Shown here in pieces: positions 34,178-42,488 of a stretch of 64,000 bases of DNA. The stretch covers positions 198,548 through 262,547 of the forward strand of contig NZ_LJJC01000006.1 in NCBI RefSeq assembly GCF_001420715.1, written 5' to 3'. The position numbers and the translations under genes were made by a program. Origin of the DNA: Heyndrickxia shackletonii. GTDB taxonomy: Bacteria; Bacillota; Bacilli; Bacillales; Bacillaceae_C. Numbering within the stretch: position 1 is the stretch's first letter; each line of letters begins with the position of its first letter. The notes under the pieces are model-generated. The model worked only from the letters and a program-made list of their open reading frames with translations. It searched no databases and was not told the origin of the DNA.

Positions 34178-34975
34178 TTAGACAATTCTTTTTCGAATCT
34201 GTGCCGAAATAATATCTATAATCGTAACCATAATAATGATTCCGTATAAAATAATACCAACACGGCTCCATGAATGTCCATTTAAAGCAAAGACTAACGG
34301 AGCACCGATTCCCCCCGCACCTACGATACCAAGAATGGTCGCAGAACGGACGCTAATTTCAAAGCGATACAGAGTATAGGATAAAAACGCCGGCATTACT
34401 TCCGGTATAATGGCAAACCACAATGTTTGAAGTTTATTTGCTCCAGAAGCAATTAATGCTTCTCTAGCGCTAAATTCCGTATTTTCAATAGATTCTCCAA
34501 AGAGTTTCCCCAGCATTCCTATGGAGTGAAATCCTAAAGCAAGAATCCCAGCAAATGGTCCTAAACCAACAGCTTTAATAAAGATTAACGCCATGATGAG
34601 CTCCGGAAATACTCGAATACAACTTAGAACAAATTTACCAACGCTCGAAATAGCACGATTCTTACTCATATTACGTGCACCCCAGAAGGCAAATGGTACA
34701 CATAATACTGCCGAAATGAACGTTCCCAAAACGGCAATTGCTAATGTTTCAAGTAAGGATCTTAATAAGTCCTCACCTTCTGGATCATATACATATCCCC
34801 AATCCGGATGTGCAAAACCATTTAGTATACCTTTAATAGCTTGTTTGGCAGAATCCTTAATTTCTAAATGCGGTGCACCCCAAAATGCCCATACATAAAT
34901 GGCTACCACTATCGCAAGAATAACCCATTTCATCAAACGTTTTCTTAATGGCTTTTTTATTGTTATTTGGTTCAT
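34178..34975 (-). CDS. phnE: Phosphonate-type ABC permease PhnE, second
   Basis: 265 residues, about six helices. The EAA loop reads AREALIASGANKLQTLWFAI near 165-190, which contacts PhnC. The VRSATILGIVGAGGIGAPL segment after it is the family signature. Start overlaps the stop of the other permease gene by ATGA. The two permeases would form a heterodimer. Confidence 0.9.
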   Translation of the reverse strand: MNQITIKKPLRKRLMKWVILAIVVAIYVWAFWGAPHLEIKDSAKQAIKGILNGFAHPDWGYVYDPEGEDLLRSLLETLAIAVLGTFISAVLCVPFAFWGARNMSKNRAISSVGKFVLSCIRVFPELIMALIFIKAVGLGPFAGILALGFHSIGMLGKLFGESIENTEFSAREALIASGANKLQTLWFAIIPEVMPAFLSYTLYRFEISVRSATILGIVGAGGIGAPLVFALNGHSWSRVGIILYGIIIMVTIIDIISAQIRKRIV

Positions 34976-35748
34976 AGCAACTTCTCCCGTATCTTATTAC
35001 TAACGGCATCCACAATGACAACCACAACCAATGTGTAAATAATGATTGTAAGTACACGATCGTATTGGAAGAAACCTAACGCAGTATTAAGTACTAGTCC
35101 AACACCACCCGCACCTACATATCCCAAAATAGCTGCTGCTCGAATATTGATTTCAAAGCTATATAAGAAAAAGGACATATAATGCGCGGTAACTTGCGGA
35201 ATAACACCAAAGAATATCCACTGAATCTTATTTGCACCTACGGCTGTCATCGCTTCAAGCGGACCAGGGTCAATCGCTTCAATCGCTTCATAGAAAAGCT
35301 TTGCAATTATTCCAAAAGAGAATACAGCGATTGCGAAAATACCTGGTAGTTCCCCAATTCCAAACACAGGTACAAAGAGTGCGGCCAATAAAAGCTCTGG
35401 AATCGTACGAATTAAGTTCATTATGAATCTAAAAATTTGGTATACTACTGGAATTTTCACCACATTACTAGAAGATAAAAGTGCAAACGGAATAGCAACA
35501 ATTCCTCCTAAAGTTGTTCCTAATACTGCCATCCTAATCGTTTCAAGCATTTGATCTGTAATGGAGCCGAAATAACTCCAATCCGGCGGGAACATTTCTT
35601 TTATCAGCTCAATAATATTAGGAAACCCCTGCCAAAGAGTAGTAAAAGAGATACCTGTATTAATAATACTCGCCCAAATAATTGCAATAATTAAAACTAT
35701 CGTTAAGAGAGGTTTGATTTTTGTTTTCTTCGGTTTTACTGTTTCCAT
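34972..35748 (-). CDS. phnE: Phosphonate-type ABC permease PhnE, first
   Basis: 258 residues with about six helices. EAA loop PLEAMTAVGANKIQWIFFGV and signature IRAAAILGYVGAGGVGLVL. Start touches the phnC stop (TAATG overlap), so translation is coupled through phnC-phnE-phnE. Similar in layout to its partner but clearly divergent, as in other two-permease PhnCDE systems. Confidence 0.9.
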   Translation of the reverse strand: METVKPKKTKIKPLLTIVLIIAIIWASIINTGISFTTLWQGFPNIIELIKEMFPPDWSYFGSITDQMLETIRMAVLGTTLGGIVAIPFALLSSSNVVKIPVVYQIFRFIMNLIRTIPELLLAALFVPVFGIGELPGIFAIAVFSFGIIAKLFYEAIEAIDPGPLEAMTAVGANKIQWIFFGVIPQVTAHYMSFFLYSFEINIRAAAILGYVGAGGVGLVLNTALGFFQYDRVLTIIIYTLVVVVIVDAVSNKIREKLL

Positions 35749-36518
35749 TATTCCGTCTCTCCTAACAGCTCGTCCTTCTTGATTTCACGTCCGTAAATTT
35801 GAGAGAAAACTTCATCTGTAGCCTCTTCAACAGGACCGTCGTATACAACCTCTCCTGCACGAATACCAATGATTCTAGTAGCATATTGTCTAGCTAAATC
35901 CACAAAGTGAAGATTGACAATCGTTGTAATTCCAAGCTCCTGGTTAATCCTCTTTAAATCATCCATTACTTGTCTTGTTGTAAATGGGTCAAGGGACGCT
36001 ACCGGCTCGTCGGCAAGAATGATTTTTGCCTCCTGTGCTAAAGCACGAGCGATGGATACACGCTGCTGTTGCCCACCCGACAACTCATCGGCACGTGAAT
36101 ACGCTTTCTCTTGAATATTTACACGCCCTAAAGCATTTAACGCTAATTCAACATCCTGCTTTGGAAATAATCCAAGCAATGTACGAATAGTGGAATGATA
36201 AGCTACCCTTCCAGATAAAACATTCCGAATAACGCTTGAACGTTTAACAAGGTTAAAATTCTGGAATATCATACCAATGTCCCTACGAATATGACGAAGC
36301 GATTTTCCTTTAGCTGCAGTGATAGATTTACCATCAATCATTATTTCGCCTTCTGAAATCTCATGAAGTCTATTAATAGAACGAAGAAGCGTAGACTTAC
36401 CAGCACCAGAAAGTCCTACAATAACAACAAAATCTCCCTTATTTATTTTAAGGTTTACATTTTTAAGGCCCTTTGTCCCATTCGGATATACCTTTGAAAC
36501 ATTTTTAAATTCTATCAT
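35748..36518 (-). CDS. phnC: Phosphonate-type ABC ATPase PhnC
   Basis: 256 residues. Walker [19 protein letters not shown] near 34-51, signature [16 protein letters not shown] near 145, Walker [14 protein letters not shown] near 168, H-loop VNLHFVDLA. Best fit is PhnC. The frame opens at 36581, but ATG 36518 opens the domain ([14 protein letters not shown]). Its purine-rich upstream region has AAGGGG 14 bases away and GAGGAA next to the start. A GC-rich hairpin lies in the leader at 36574-36605. Confidence 0.9.
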   Translation of the reverse strand: MIEFKNVSKVYPNGTKGLKNVNLKINKGDFVVIVGLSGAGKSTLLRSINRLHEISEGEIMIDGKSITAAKGKSLRHIRRDIGMIFQNFNLVKRSSVIRNVLSGRVAYHSTIRTLLGLFPKQDVELALNALGRVNIQEKAYSRADELSGGQQQRVSIARALAQEAKIILADEPVASLDPFTTRQVMDDLKRINQELGITTIVNLHFVDLARQYATRIIGIRAGEVVYDGPVEEATDEVFSQIYGREIKKDELLGETE

Positions 36519-36573
36519 TTCCTCTTGATTTCCCCTTCTCTTAAAGTTATTGTTTGACCGTGATGGGCAGTAA

Positions 36574-36605
36574 ACCCCCACTAAGCATGTTGCTACGGTG
36601 GGGGT
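36574..36605 (-). promoter_or_regulatory. GC-rich hairpin in the phnC leader
   Basis: Perfect arms ACCCCCAC/GTGGGGGT enclosing TAGCA/TGCTTA. It lies 56 bp before the phnC start with no T run after it on the minus strand, so it is not a plain terminator. It resembles end hairpins of IS200/IS605 elements, but no such element is seen. About 250 bp further up are AT-rich and hold no gene. Confidence 0.4.
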
Positions 36606-36837
36606 GTCATCCCAATTTTTTATCTATTTTAATGGAAGCTAAAGAAAAAAATACAAAAAACAACAATTTACAACATTAAATTTACTAAAGAACTCTAGTA
36701 AACTCAAGTTAAGATTTTATTTAATTTCAATTTTGTGACGAAAATGTTTCTAAATTTATTATATAATAAAACTCTTAAATATACTTAGTTTATTAAATAG
36801 TATGGTATGTAATTTTTCCCATATGTAAAATAATGAA

Positions 36838-36866
36838 AGGCTGGCATACGCCAGCCTTATTTTTTA
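36838..36866 (-). terminator. Terminator of the small Asn-rich protein gene
   Basis: AAGGCTGG/CCAGCCTT with a 6-base loop; T run TTATTTTTT on the plus side and TCATTATTTT on the minus side. It overlaps the stop codon of the small gene. Confidence 0.75.
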
Positions 36867-36994
36867 CCAGATTCATTTCCCTTTTGGATTCTTTTATGAG
36901 TATTAAATTCAACTAATTCATCGCTCATAACATTTTGTGATTTTACATTATTGTTTCGCTGTGCATTCGCATTTCCGTGTTTTGTTCTTCCCAC
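36857..36994 (-). CDS. Small basic Asn-rich protein (45 residues)
   Basis: Reads MGRTKHGNANAQRNNNVKSQ then NVMSDELVEFNTHKRIQKGN, ending ESGKK. GTG start at 36994 with GAGGGGTG upstream at a good distance, and a terminator right at the stop. Composition (Asn, Lys, Arg, Gln, no hydrophobic core) recalls minor small acid-soluble spore proteins, but I cannot name the family. It lies downstream of the DEAD-box helicase gene on the same strand (71 bp gap). Confidence 0.6.
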   Translation of the reverse strand: MGRTKHGNANAQRNNNVKSQNVMSDELVEFNTHKRIQKGNESGKK

Positions 36995-37065
36995 AACCTT
37001 CACCCCTCTTTTTCATCGGCTTCATTTTGTAGTTTGATGAAAATACAAATTATTATACAAGGGAA

Positions 37066-38322
37066 CTACCTTTTATAAGCATTTTTCGATTTCTGCCTTT
37101 TCCGCCTATGGTTACTTTTCCTCTTTTCAGCAGATGAAATATGCTCCTTTTTCATCTCCTTCAGTTTATTGTTAGGAGATGGATTCGAAGGCTTCTTTTG
37201 AGCATGTAACACCTTTTTTTCAATTTGAAGATGAATTCCTTTCTCAATCATCTCCAGATAAGAACGATCCTTTGGTGCTACTAGTGTTAGTGCCAGGCCA
37301 GTTCCTCCTGCTCTTCCTGTTCGACCAATTCGGTGAATATAACTTTCCACATCTTCTGGGATGTCATAATTAAAAACATGTGTTACCCCTTCCACATCAA
37401 TCCCACGCGCAGCAACATCTGTTGCCACCAATAATTGAATTTTTGCATCTCTAAATAGTTTCATCACCTTCTCACGCTTTGCTTGCGAAAGATCTCCATG
37501 AAGCTCCTCTGACAAATATCCACGTTCCTTTAATGCGTTGTTTAATTTGCTTGCTCTTCTTTTCGTCCTGCAAAATATAATCGCAAGAAATGGGCGATAC
37601 TGATCGATCAACTGGCAAACCGTGTCTTGTTTTGCACGATCGGTTGTTTCTATTACAAGTTGCTTAATATCATCTACCGTTATTCTTGGGCTTTTTACCT
37701 GTATGTCAATTGGATCTTTCATGTAATCTTTTGCAATAGACCTAATTTTCTTTGGCATCGTCGCTGAAAATAACATGGTTTGCCTATTCGTAGATAACGC
37801 CCCAATAATGTCCTCTATTTCAGGTAAAAACCCCATATGGAGCATTTGATCTGCCTCATCAAGAACTAACATTGAAACATTTGATAGCTCAATTGTACCG
37901 CGACGCATATGATCGAGCAGCCTTCCTGGGGTTGCTACGACAATGTGGATAGCCCCTTTTAATTTCCTCAATTGCTGCTCCACATCTTGTCCACCATATA
38001 TAGCTAACACATGGACCCCCTCTAGTTTTTCCGCTAGTTTCTTTAATTCTGTTGTAATTTGGAGAGCCAATTCCCTCGTAGGAGAAACAATCAATGCTTG
38101 AATATAAGGACTTTCTGCATTTACCTTTTCAAGTATTGGTAATATAAAAGCGAATGTCTTTCCTGTACCTGTTTTTGCTTGTGCAACCATATCCTTTCCT
38201 TCAAGAAGGAGGGGAATGGTTTTTTCCTGAATAGGAGTAGGTTCCAAAATCCCAAAGGAACGCAGAACCTGGTTAAGATTCGAACTCACACCTAGCTTTA
38301 CAAAATCTGACAACTCGTTCAC
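37066..38322 (-). CDS. DEAD-box RNA helicase
   Basis: 418 residues. Q motif [11 protein letters not shown] near 27-37, Walker [14 protein letters not shown] near 48, [18 protein letters not shown] box [14 protein letters not shown] near 153, SAT motif [23 protein letters not shown], and [14 protein letters not shown] Lys/Arg-rich tail (370-418, [13 protein letters not shown]) probably binds RNA. Resembles the Csh/Rho-type cold-shock helicases of Bacillus; exact orthologue not decided (not the YxiN type, as no RRM domain is present). Confidence 0.92.
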   Translation of the reverse strand: MNELSDFVKLGVSSNLNQVLRSFGILEPTPIQEKTIPLLLEGKDMVAQAKTGTGKTFAFILPILEKVNAESPYIQALIVSPTRELALQITTELKKLAEKLEGVHVLAIYGGQDVEQQLRKLKGAIHIVVATPGRLLDHMRRGTIELSNVSMLVLDEADQMLHMGFLPEIEDIIGALSTNRQTMLFSATMPKKIRSIAKDYMKDPIDIQVKSPRITVDDIKQLVIETTDRAKQDTVCQLIDQYRPFLAIIFCRTKRRASKLNNALKERGYLSEELHGDLSQAKREKVMKLFRDAKIQLLVATDVAARGIDVEGVTHVFNYDIPEDVESYIHRIGRTGRAGGTGLALTLVAPKDRSYLEMIEKGIHLQIEKKVLHAQKKPSNPSPNNKLKEMKKEHISSAEKRKSNHRRKRQKSKNAYKR

Positions 38323-38390
38323 ACCCTTAAATAATTCTTGCTTATATCATATCATTTCCTTTTTAATAAAACTTTCTTGTTATTTGTCAA

Positions 38391-38431
38391 AAAAAACAAA
38401 AAGAGATTGCTCCAATAATGAGCGATCTCTC
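38391..38431 (-). terminator. Terminator of asnO
   Basis: Stem AGAGAT.GCTC/GAGC.ATCTCT, 8-base loop, then TTTTTGTTTTTT on the minus strand. Confidence 0.85.
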
Positions 38432-38441
38432 CAAAGATTCT

Positions 38442-40289
38442 CTATGCTTTTATATTAATCCCATATTCTTCAAACCAATAATGAATTTGGGCAAGGTAGG
38501 CAAGTAATTGTGGTCCTGTCATTAATTGACCAAACCAAGGTACTTGAAAAGCTTTCCCCTCTGACTCGATGATATCCTGCAATTTTTCTGTTTTAAACAG
38601 GTCATAAAGAATAGAGCTTCTATTTTCTAATATTTCATTTAACCAGTTTTTCACTACTTTTGTGTATACAGGGTTATGTGTTTTCGGGTATGGACTTTTC
38701 TTTCTATATAAAACTTCATTAGGTAATGTTCCTTCCAAAGCTTTACGCAAAATACCTTTCTCACGACCTTCATACATTTTGACTTCCCACGGAATGTTCC
38801 ACACATATTCTACTAGACGATGATCTGCGAATGGGACACGAACTTCCAGGCTTGCTCCCATGCTCATTCTATCCTTGCGATCTAATAAAGTCGTCATGAA
38901 CCATGTTAGATTTAGATAAAACAATTGCCGTCTTTTAGCTTCTAAAGGACTTTCACCTTCTAACACTGGAGTTTCTTGGATGGTGTTTTCATATTGAGTC
39001 ATAACATAATCCTTTAAATGAAGTCTTTCGTTCCAATTATCCTTTAAAAGACTTACTCGTTCATCCAAGGAACGCATCCAAGGAAATCCATTTCGCTCTA
39101 GGTCGTCTTTACGATGGAACCAAGGATAGCCGCCAAAGATTTCATCTGCACACTCTCCAGATAAACTTACGACAAAATCATTTTTAATTTCTCTACAGAA
39201 CCATAATAGGGATGAATCTACATCTGCCATCCCAGGTGTATCCCTAACGAGAACTGCTTCCTTTAAATATTCGGCAAGGTCTTCCTGGCTGATGACACAA
39301 TGATGGTGGATGGTTCCGTATGTTTTTGTCATAAGGTCAATCCAATGTCCATCCGCATTAGGTTGAAAATCATTTGATTTAAAATACTGGTCATTTCCCT
39401 CATAATCGATGGAATAGGTGTGCAGCGGCCCTTTCCCTTCTGTTTTAAAATGATTCGATGCAATAGCAGTGATGGCACTAGAATCAATACCGCCTGATAA
39501 AAAGGTACATACAGGAACATCTGAAACTAATTGTCTTGTTACAGCATCCGTAAATAAGGATTTCACTTTTTCCGCCGTTTCATCCACACTATCTGTGTGT
39601 TGTTCACTTTTCACATTCCAATATCTCCAAATGTTCAATCCGTCTTTTGAATAAGTTAAAGCATGGGCAGGCCGAACTTCATGGATCCCTATAAAAATCC
39701 CATGCCCAGGGGTTCTGGACGGACCAAGTCCCAACACCTCCGCCAATCCATCCATGCCAATCTCTGCTTTCATGGCTGGATGTGCCAAAATGGCCTTTAT
39801 TTCTGAGCTAAATAGAAATCTCCCATTTTGTTCAGAATAAAATAATGGCTTCACCCCCATACGGTCACGTGCCATAAATAATTGCTGTCTTTCTTCATCC
39901 CAAATTCCAAATGCGTAAATACCATTTAAGTATTGAACACAGTCTTCTTTCCATTCCATATAGGATGTAAGCAGCACTTCCGTATCAGAATGCCCTTGAA
40001 ATGGATAACCTCTCTTAATAAGCTCTTTCCTTATATCCTCTGTATTATAAAGTTCCCCATTATAGCAAATCGTATAGGAGTGGTCTCCTTTTATACGCGT
40101 CATAGGTTGAATGCCCCCTTCAGGATCCACAACAACCAATCGCTTATGTCCAAATGCTGCATGTGGCGTTACCCATATATTCGTGTCATCAGGACCACGC
40201 TTTGCCAATGTTTCTGTCATTTTGTTTAAAATAGTGTGTTTGTTGCTTAAATCATCTCGATAATCAATCCATCCAGTAATACCACACAT
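38442..40289 (-). CDS. asnO: Glutamine-hydrolysing asparagine synthetase AsnO
   Basis: 615 residues from the MCGITGWIDY start. Cys2 is the N-terminal nucleophile of the class II amidotransferase, so ATG 40289 must be used; the in-frame start at 40307 would bury it. Glutaminase domain 2-200 (KRGPDDTNIW, YNGELYNTEDIR, SDTEVLL). Synthetase domain from about 230 with PP-loop FLSGGIDSSAI near 262 and SLSGECADEIFGGYPW. The ending WFGQLMTGPQLLAYLAQIHY matches B. subtilis AsnO, the sporulation-linked paralogue, rather than AsnB. It makes Asn from Asp, Gln and ATP. Confidence 0.92.
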   Translation of the reverse strand: MCGITGWIDYRDDLSNKHTILNKMTETLAKRGPDDTNIWVTPHAAFGHKRLVVVDPEGGIQPMTRIKGDHSYTICYNGELYNTEDIRKELIKRGYPFQGHSDTEVLLTSYMEWKEDCVQYLNGIYAFGIWDEERQQLFMARDRMGVKPLFYSEQNGRFLFSSEIKAILAHPAMKAEIGMDGLAEVLGLGPSRTPGHGIFIGIHEVRPAHALTYSKDGLNIWRYWNVKSEQHTDSVDETAEKVKSLFTDAVTRQLVSDVPVCTFLSGGIDSSAITAIASNHFKTEGKGPLHTYSIDYEGNDQYFKSNDFQPNADGHWIDLMTKTYGTIHHHCVISQEDLAEYLKEAVLVRDTPGMADVDSSLLWFCREIKNDFVVSLSGECADEIFGGYPWFHRKDDLERNGFPWMRSLDERVSLLKDNWNERLHLKDYVMTQYENTIQETPVLEGESPLEAKRRQLFYLNLTWFMTTLLDRKDRMSMGASLEVRVPFADHRLVEYVWNIPWEVKMYEGREKGILRKALEGTLPNEVLYRKKSPYPKTHNPVYTKVVKNWLNEILENRSSILYDLFKTEKLQDIIESEGKAFQVPWFGQLMTGPQLLAYLAQIHYWFEEYGINIKA

Positions 40290-40335
40290 AAAGGACCATC
40301 CTTCCAATTATCTTTTGAAAAACCATACTTATCAT

Positions 40336-40344
40336 ATGGGCGGG
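40336..40344 (-). promoter_or_regulatory. Possible sporulation-sigma -10 element of asnO
   Basis: On the minus strand CATATGATA, about 45 bp upstream of the asnO start. It fits the sigma-K -10 pattern CATANNNTA and partly the sigma-E pattern. No convincing -35 was found. B. subtilis asnO is sporulation-controlled, which is the only reason to note it. Confidence 0.25.
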
Positions 40345-40446
40345 TAGCCCAGATTGAAAGTTGTCCCTGAGAGGAAAAGAAAGGGAAGCGGCACGAAATT
40401 GGATTTAAACAGCTCGTTTTAGATCTTTATACCCACAAACTTTCAA

Positions 40447-40479
40447 ACAAAAAACACCCACTTAGGAGAAGGGTGTTTA
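40447..40479 (-). terminator. Terminator of the ThrE-like exporter genes
   Basis: Stem AAACACCC/GGGTGTTT, 11-base loop, then TTTTTTG on the minus strand. Confidence 0.88.
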
Positions 40480-40926
40480 CTAATTTGATGTAGACTTCGG
40501 TTTTCTAATTAATTGCTTCACTACCTCTGAAAAAACAATGCCGATTGCAATGGCTCCCGATAGCATAAAAGCTTTTGCTGCTAATTGAATAGCCGAATTA
40601 TAGTCATTTTCTACAAAGTGCCTCATTGCATCATAGGCTAGTCCGCCGGGGACCATTGGGATAATACCCGACACACTAAAAATAATAATCGGCTCCTTAT
40701 ATATACGTGCAAAAGTTTGGCTAATTATTCCTACTATAAAAGCCGCAATAAACGTTGCAATGACGGAATCTGTATGGAGGTTTACAGAAAAAGCAATATA
40801 TACAATCCATCCAAGCATCCCAACTAGCCCGCATAACAAAAGCTTGCTCCGCGGCACATTAAAAATAACTCCGAACGCTGCGGTAGAAATAAAACTGGTT
40901 ATAAGCTGCCCAAGCATCATCATCAA
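40480..40926 (-). CDS. Threonine/serine exporter family, small subunit (YjjB/ThrE C-half)
   Basis: 148 residues, four or five helices, DUF3815 type. Includes FNVPRSKLLLCGLVGMLGWIVY near the start and the helix-breaking VSGIIPMVPGGLAYDAMRHF loop near 84-103, a family signature. It forms a two-gene split version of ThrE with the product of the next upstream gene. The TTG/ATG/ATG/ATG codon series at 40926-40915 after AGGAGTG leaves the exact start open. Confidence 0.87.
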   Translation of the reverse strand: MMMMLGQLITSFISTAAFGVIFNVPRSKLLLCGLVGMLGWIVYIAFSVNLHTDSVIATFIAAFIVGIISQTFARIYKEPIIIFSVSGIIPMVPGGLAYDAMRHFVENDYNSAIQLAAKAFMLSGAIAIGIVFSEVVKQLIRKPKSTSN

Positions 40927-40962
40927 AGCTATTCACTCCTCTCTAGTCTAAACTAAACAACT

Positions 40963-41718
40963 CTACCTAAAGGAAAGTATGACGGCAATTCCCGCCCCTA
41001 TTGCAAATGCAGTTAAAAAAGCTTCTGCTCCTTTTGACAAACCTGCAACAAGATGTCCCGCCATTAAATCCCTAACAGCATTCGTTATTAATAACCCCGG
41101 TACCAATGGCATTACAGAACCGATAATGATTTTATCCAATTCGGTACCTATGCCTATTTTTATTAATAAGGCCGCAATCAATCCCATGATAAAGGAAGAT
41201 AAAAATTCAGCAAAAAAACGAACTCTGGCAAGCTTGTCAAAATACAACAGACAAGGATAGCCTATTCCACCTGTAATCATCGCCGGGATGAAATCCTTCC
41301 ACTGTCCTTGAAACATGATAAGGAAACAACCGCTTGCCAGAGAGGCAGCCGCAATTTGAATCCAAATCGGAAATTTATAATCCGCCTTTTCCGCCGCTTT
41401 TAGCCTTTGATAGGCTTCATCCAGCTCTAATTCACCGCTCGCTATTTTCCGTGATATACTATTGACTACCGTAACCTTTTTTAAGTCTGTGGATCGTTCT
41501 ACAATCCTCACAAGCTTCGTTGGTTCTACACCATCAATGGAAAAAATAATACCGGTCGGTGTTACGAAACAATGGGAACCATAAATGCCAAATGCGTTTG
41601 CAATTCTGGTCATTGTATCTTCTACACGGTATGTCTCTCCGCCGCTTTGCAGCATGATTTTACCCGCAAGTAAACATACTTCCACAATTTTATATGTTTT
41701 GCTATTTTCCTGTTCCAT
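40963..41718 (-). CDS. Threonine/serine exporter family, large subunit (YjjP/ThrE N-half)
   Basis: 251 residues. A soluble N-terminal part (1-110) with LLAGKIMLQSGGETYRVEDT and FVTPTGIIFSID, then five helices with GSVMPLVPGLLITNAVRDLMAG near 205-226. This N-terminal motif is typical of the ThrE/DUF1212 family, where it is thought to face the cytosol. The gene is 36 bp upstream of the small subunit. Substrate (Thr, Ser or a dicarboxylate such as succinate in E. coli YjjPB) is not settled by sequence. Confidence 0.87.
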   Translation of the reverse strand: MEQENSKTYKIVEVCLLAGKIMLQSGGETYRVEDTMTRIANAFGIYGSHCFVTPTGIIFSIDGVEPTKLVRIVERSTDLKKVTVVNSISRKIASGELELDEAYQRLKAAEKADYKFPIWIQIAAASLASGCFLIMFQGQWKDFIPAMITGGIGYPCLLYFDKLARVRFFAEFLSSFIMGLIAALLIKIGIGTELDKIIIGSVMPLVPGLLITNAVRDLMAGHLVAGLSKGAEAFLTAFAIGAGIAVILSFR

Positions 41719-41800
41719 TTTTTACTCCTATACGGTTCATATTCAAGAAATCCTATATCATCTTAAAAGAAAGACAAGCTATTTATCAATACCTTTTTTT

Positions 41801-41960
41801 TAATGCTGTTTTTTGAATTAATTATTACCTTTCGCCATTTGATGTAAATCATAAGCGAGCTTGGTTTGGGAGCATTTTTTCTTATAAGATTTACTACTTT
41901 TTAACGGCTGTTACCTAAATTTTTGTATATAAAAGCAACAAAGTTTATGAAAAGAGCCCT
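41801..41960 (+). repeat. Dispersed repeat family B, copy 3
   Basis: Starts TAATGCTGTTTTTTG, has TAAATCATAAGCGAGCTTGG and TTTGGGAGCATTTTTTCTTA, and ends AGCAACAAAGTTTATGAAAA then GAGCCCT. Matches the 5391 copy along its whole length with drift. Confidence 0.6.
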
Positions 41961-42004
41961 CTTAATGCTACTATACAGTTTTTTACAAGTAAAAACGAGG
42001 CCCC

Positions 42005-42113
42005 GTGGATAATGTATACCTTTGTCACGGAATGATTCCCTTTTGTCGTACCTGAATTTGGAAGTTCTAAGTCTAATAATAACCCTCAAAGGTAGAAATC
42101 CTGCTTCTGAAAT
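42005..42113 (-). pseudogene. Second NERD-type gene fragment, with internal deletion
   Basis: On the minus strand the last section reads LLLDLELPNSGTTKGN, the same as LLLDLGIPNSGTTKGS of the 26207 remnant. The two-knuckle zinc region is missing; only LNYLFQKQ remains before the gap. The same junction with 21-bp repeats is seen at both loci. Confidence 0.6.
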
Positions 42114-42194
42114 AAATAATTCAGGCAGTTTCAGACATAATTCAGGCGTTTGGAGAAATAATTCAGTCGCTACTACAAATAATTCGGTCACTAC
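42114..42194 (-). repeat. 21-bp repeat array, family C, locus 2 (interrupted by an IS)
   Basis: AATTCAG/AATTCGG boxes end at 42124, 42145, 42166 and 42187, exactly 21 bp apart. A fifth unit is split by the IS3 element and resumes at 43852 (ATAGAATAATTCAG). On the minus strand the units are heptads of the form T/P-E-L-F/C-x-x-x (TELFVVA, TELFLQT, PELCLKL, PELFISE). A 96-residue open frame crosses the array but has no sign of translation. Confidence 0.75.
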
Positions 42195-42317
42195 CGAGTT
42201 GGCCCCCTTATTTTAGACACATACTCCTATTATCTTTCTTTTTCGCAGTATTTTATTTTTTTGTTTAAGATGGAAATTGCCCCCTCTGTCTTGCCTAATT
42301 TTGTGATAGTATCATAT

Positions 42318-42425
42318 CGACTTGACATGGAGCCTCTTCGCGCATGATTCTCTATCCAGGAACCCAGCCTCTTAAGAAGCTGTATTCACCAACTAGGTTA
42401 TCATGCGCTGCTCCATATCAAGTCG
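42318..42425. repeat. Long hairpin inside the IS tail
   Basis: CGACTTGACATGGAGC (42318-42333) pairs with GCTCCATATCAAGTCG (42410-42425) with one mismatch, and GCGCATGAT (42340-42348) pairs with ATCATGCGC (42400-42408), leaving a 51-base loop. Outside it GGAAATTG.CCCCT (42270-42282) and AGGGGCCAATTTCC (42457-42470) form another inverted pair, and ATAAGGGGCCAA mirrors the IS terminus. It looks like a nested palindromic element. Confidence 0.7.
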
Positions 42426-42488
42426 TGCTCCTAATTCGTTCTGCTTTTATACCAAATAAGGGGCCAATTTCCTCTCATCCTATTCTCA

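Noticed and set aside
41901-42191. A 96-residue protein with TELF/PELF heptads
   Set aside because: It is the translation of a 21-bp DNA repeat plus an out-of-frame NERD fragment; no ribosome-binding site or plausible fold. Kept as a repeat.
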